NCBI GenBank assembly: GCA_003550305.1 | Contig: QKYT01000723.1 | Location: 4,117-15,120 of the forward strand | From: Glomus cerebriforme | Taxonomy: Eukaryota; Glomeromycota; Glomeromycetes; Glomerales; Glomeraceae | Direction: 5' to 3' | DNA length: 11,004 nucleotides | Shown: piece after piece, positions 8,227-11,004 of the stretch | How the letters are laid out: the number at the start of each line of letters is the position of its first letter | Numbering within the stretch: position 1 is the first letter of the stretch | The notes under the pieces: model-generated | Told to the model about the DNA's origin: nothing | What the model saw: the letters and a program-made list of their open reading frames with translations, nothing else | Databases searched by the model: none | Program-made: the position numbers and the translations under genes

Positions 8227-10773
8227 CATCTAGTGATTTCTCTTTACCCTGAACTGCTCAAACAAGCGGGTGCTAACCTTTTAGCAGGCTTCAATTCCCA
8301 TTCTTCTTTACAAAAAATCTTGCAGATTCGTCTTGCCTCTTTGCAAGCTGCCCTTTGGACTTCTCTTTCTCCTCTTTCCATTATTGATTGGTCCCCTTGG
8401 GCCTCTTTTCCCAATTCTAAGTATGATTTTATTTTTAATATTTTAAGACATTTATCTATCAATAACTTTAGTTTTGATATTGTCCGTTTGATCCCGCTGT
8501 TATCACCTATTGCCGGCGGTACAATTCCTATCCATAACATTTTAAAATCTTTTTATCTGAAATGTTTTGCTTCTCTTCGAAATAAATCTATTCTTTTTCT
8601 CTCTCAGATTCTCTCCCATGACGGTACGTATATGATGGACTGGAAGGAACTTTTTTTTCGCCATTCTTTTTGACGTCAATCCATTCCTCCACGGTGGTAT
8701 TCTTTTATTGCTTCAACCATTTGTGTGAATCCTTTTGTTTCTTGTCGCCTCTGGCCTTAATTTACCCTGGACGATGTTTCCATTTTGGACGTCCCCTACC
8801 AAACCATTCCCTTTAACCGTTCGAGTAAATATCACAGTTCTCACTGGGTGGCCACTTGGGTCGCCAGTCAAAGACATACTTCCTTTGGGCATATTTATAA
8901 ATATGCTCCGCGTTCGCATACCGCTTTCATTGATCACTGGATTCCTGCTCCTCCAGAGGTTTCTTCTCACACCCCGGTCTCTCAACTCTTATCCTTACAA
9001 TAATGCCCTGGCTGTTCTTTGAATATGTCTGGCCACACCTCCCTTATGCCTGCTCGGCAAAAGAAGTTTGGGCATATTTTTTGCTCGTTCTCTATAGACT
9101 TATCTTTCACTGTTGTTTTACCCCCTGTTTCTAAGTATCATTTAAAACGTTTGGATATTATCAGTTTTAAGACTTCGATTAAGACTGTTGCTTCGCAACT
9201 CTCATCTTTGACTTCCAAACTTTCTATTCTTCCCAATTTTGATTATGTTCTTTCTCCAGTTTCTTCTCCGCCTCTTGGTTTAGTGAACTCTTCGCTTATT
9301 TCTTTAATGCCATCTAATGTTTATTATTTTTATATTGACGGCTCTTTTAAAGTCATTAATGACCTTCCGTACATGTCCTGTGCCTGGACTCAAGTTACCT
9401 CTGAAGGCCTTATACTTGATAGTTTTTGTTTTCCTATTTCTTATCCCGTTTCTCATTCATTAGTTTCTGAACTTACCCCTATTATTTTAATTTGTTCGAT
9501 TGTTTCTTATAATTCTCATTTAAATTTTTTCACGGACTCTACTTCTGTTATTAGTGGTATTAAATCCCTTACAGATGATTCTAGTTTTGCTTCATTGCGC
9601 AAACTCAAATTTTCTTTTCTTTGGTCCCAATTTGTTAATCTCTTCACTTCCAAATCTTTGACTTTCTCTTTACATAAAGTCATCTCACACTCTGATGATT
9701 TTATTCATAATCGTACCGATTCTTTGGCGTGAGATTTAACGCGCTGATTGGACTTTCTCTCATTAGACAAAGTTTCTTTGAACTTTGATTCTTCTTTAGT
9801 TGTGTGTCTATCCTTTTCACAACTTAAACTGGAATTCCCTTTTAGATTCCTGTTTAATCAATTTATTTCTTTTTCTAACTTCTCCGAGTTACTGTCTTTG
9901 TCTAGATTTGAGTCTATGTCTTCACTAGTCTNTTCCATTGACTGGGTGCTTTCCTGGTCAGTTCTTAGCTCCTTTGTTCCTGGTTCAAATCTTTTACCTT
10001 CTAAAGCTCAGGAGCGATGGATTGCTCATACCTCTTTCCGTTACAAGCTTCAATTTTTGAAACTCCCTACTATAAACGTTTTGTTCACACGGAACCCCCA
10101 TTATCTCCTTATTGAGAGGATGTGTTTCTTTTGCGGCTCCCGTCTTGAATCTCTTCCGCATTTGGTGAAATGTTCAGTTAATTTTTTAGTGATCAATCTC
10201 CCAAATGCTCCTCCTCTGCCTCATAACAATTTTCCTTCTCTTTTTAAGCAGTTCAAATTATCACTTTTGAACTCGCTCGCCGCCTCATGGTCTAAAAAAC
10301 ATAACAAGGATATTTCAGAATTTCCTTCCCGTTCCAACTTTCTCTCTCTGGACTTCTGGGTCTTTATTCCAGGTGTTTCTCCAAATTGGCCCTTGCTCTT
10401 CCTCCAAGGTTTTATCCCTCGTGGTTTATCTTCTTTTTGTTCCTCTAACGGTCTTTCAGCCCTCACTTCCAAGAATCTCATTTGTTCTGCGGTGGTGAAT
10501 CTACAACGTGATTTCTTTCACCAGACTTGGCTTCCTCGCTGTTGCATCATAGCGTCTCAGCTTCCCGCCAAAGATGTCATCTCGTCACGTGCTCTCGCCG
10601 ACGTGACTCAGGTTTCAAGGCTACCATCGCCGACTTCAGCCCCTATCCCGAATTTGCTGATTAAGGCATTTTCTCTTAGAACTCCCTGGATCAATCTTTT
10701 GAACCATTTGGTCCCTCTGATGGATCTGACAGTTCGGGTAGTTAGGTTATGGCTCTCCTTTAACTTATTTTAA
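8227..10773 (+). pseudogene. 5'-truncated non-LTR retrotransposon ORF2 remnant: post-RT region, RNase H, CCHC-type zinc finger
   Basis: One reading frame (codons at positions 1 modulo 3) runs from about 8227 to TAA 10771 and is interrupted only by stops at 8671, 8758, 9001, 9730 and 9745. The first part (8233-8670) resembles the region after reverse transcriptase in LINE-like elements; reverse transcriptase and endonuclease domains are absent. An RNase H domain follows with all four acidic catalytic positions: D at 9337 in YIDGS, E at 9469 in SELTPI, D at 9535 in TDSTSV and D at 9718 in NRTDSLA. Further on, CX2CX8HX3C at 10123-10173 (CFFC to HLVKC) is a C-terminal zinc finger like that of reverse transcriptase ORFs. 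Coding strand is strikingly C+T rich, unlike its neighbours. An intact copy would copy its RNA into DNA at a nicked target. From memory it resembles elements abundant in Rhizophagus; the clade cannot be set without the reverse transcriptase. Confidence 0.75.
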
Positions 10774-11004
10774 GGGACTGGAGGGGATACTTTCTGGATG
10801 GTCAACCTGGTTGCGACCTCTCATTGCGAAGTTACATATTGGATATGTTTTTATATTAGGTTTATAGCGTAGGCATTTAGATTAGTTTTACTTTTTAAAT
10901 TCTTATTTATGTAAACTAGATAGAAATGAGATCCATATATTTTATTATTTTATGTATTCTGTGTCTATTTTCTATTACAAATTAATTAATAAAATATGCT
11001 GTTA
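10774..11004 (+). other. Probable 3' flank or 3' UTR of the retrotransposon
   Basis: After the stop at 10771 the sequence remains GC-moderate to about 10830, and another frame is open there for about 30 codons (to a TAG near 10865), which may be the original C-terminus after a frameshift. From about 10860 it becomes AT-rich with AATAAAATA near the end (10987-10996). No gene is visible in the last 130 bases. Confidence 0.35.

Larger units (their letters stand above)
8227..11004 (+). mobile_element. Truncated non-LTR (LINE-like) retrotransposon copy
   Basis: The 5' edge is placed near 8227 because the AT-rich minus-strand material changes sharply to CT-rich coding sequence there and an in-frame TAG lies at 8224. 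Loss of the 5' part is the usual result of incomplete reverse transcription. The 3' edge is not visible: no poly(A) tail or target duplication was recognised before the window ends, so the end given is only the window limit. Confidence 0.55.

Noticed and set aside
8244..8540. Minus-strand open frames opposite the retrotransposon (also 8713-8985 and 10221-10481)
   Set aside because: The CT-rich coding strand leaves few stops on the complement; no motif or start context supports them.
8735..9022. Plus-strand 95-codon open frame overlapping the retrotransposon in another frame
   Set aside because: The frame shared with the upstream block and the RNase H domain also runs through here with only single stops at 8758 and 9001, so this one is a shadow.

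Overview
The window looks like a transposon-rich intergenic stretch of a very AT-rich eukaryotic genome with short GT-AG introns (about 55-90 nt). My best guess is an arbuscular mycorrhizal fungus (Glomeromycota, Rhizophagus-like). That rests on the intron size, the AT-richness, and resemblance from memory of three repeat families to ones common in those genomes: a FAR1/SWIM-type MULE, a multi-exon P-element-like protein family, and a CT-rich non-LTR retrotransposon. No database search was possible. Nothing bacterial (operons, Shine-Dalgarno sites, CRISPR) is visible. Unresolved bases (n) lie at 2172, 2180, 2184, 4250 and 9932.

Layout. (1) 186-380 is a promoter-like region with a degenerate repeat and two CACGTG boxes. 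(2) 381-1193 is a small three-exon gene for a CCHC zinc-knuckle protein, the only gene here that can be read without a break. (3) 1194-1949 has no clear gene, apart from one possible exon at 1665-1751. (4) 1950-4154 and 7273-8031 are two halves of one decayed multi-exon gene on the minus strand. (5) 4164-7272 is a MULE DNA transposon (Mutator-like, plus-strand transposase) that split that gene. It has imperfect terminal inverted repeats and a candidate 9-bp target duplication with one mismatch. Its transposase is a pseudogene that keeps traces of the FAR1, DDE, SWIM and zinc-knuckle modules. (6) 8041-8160 is a cluster of short AT-rich repeats. (7) 8227 to near the window end is a 5'-truncated non-LTR retrotransposon on the plus strand, with RNase H and a C-terminal zinc finger in one reading frame broken by five stop codons.

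The genes do not form a working pathway. The window records successive insertions: a host gene or older element (minus strand), a MULE inside it, and a truncated retrotransposon upstream of it. Two results stand out. Removing the MULE together with one copy of the candidate duplication joins the two halves of the minus-strand gene in frame. Many of the premature stops in all three decayed elements look like C-to-T or G-to-A changes. I see no convincing evidence of a new biological system.
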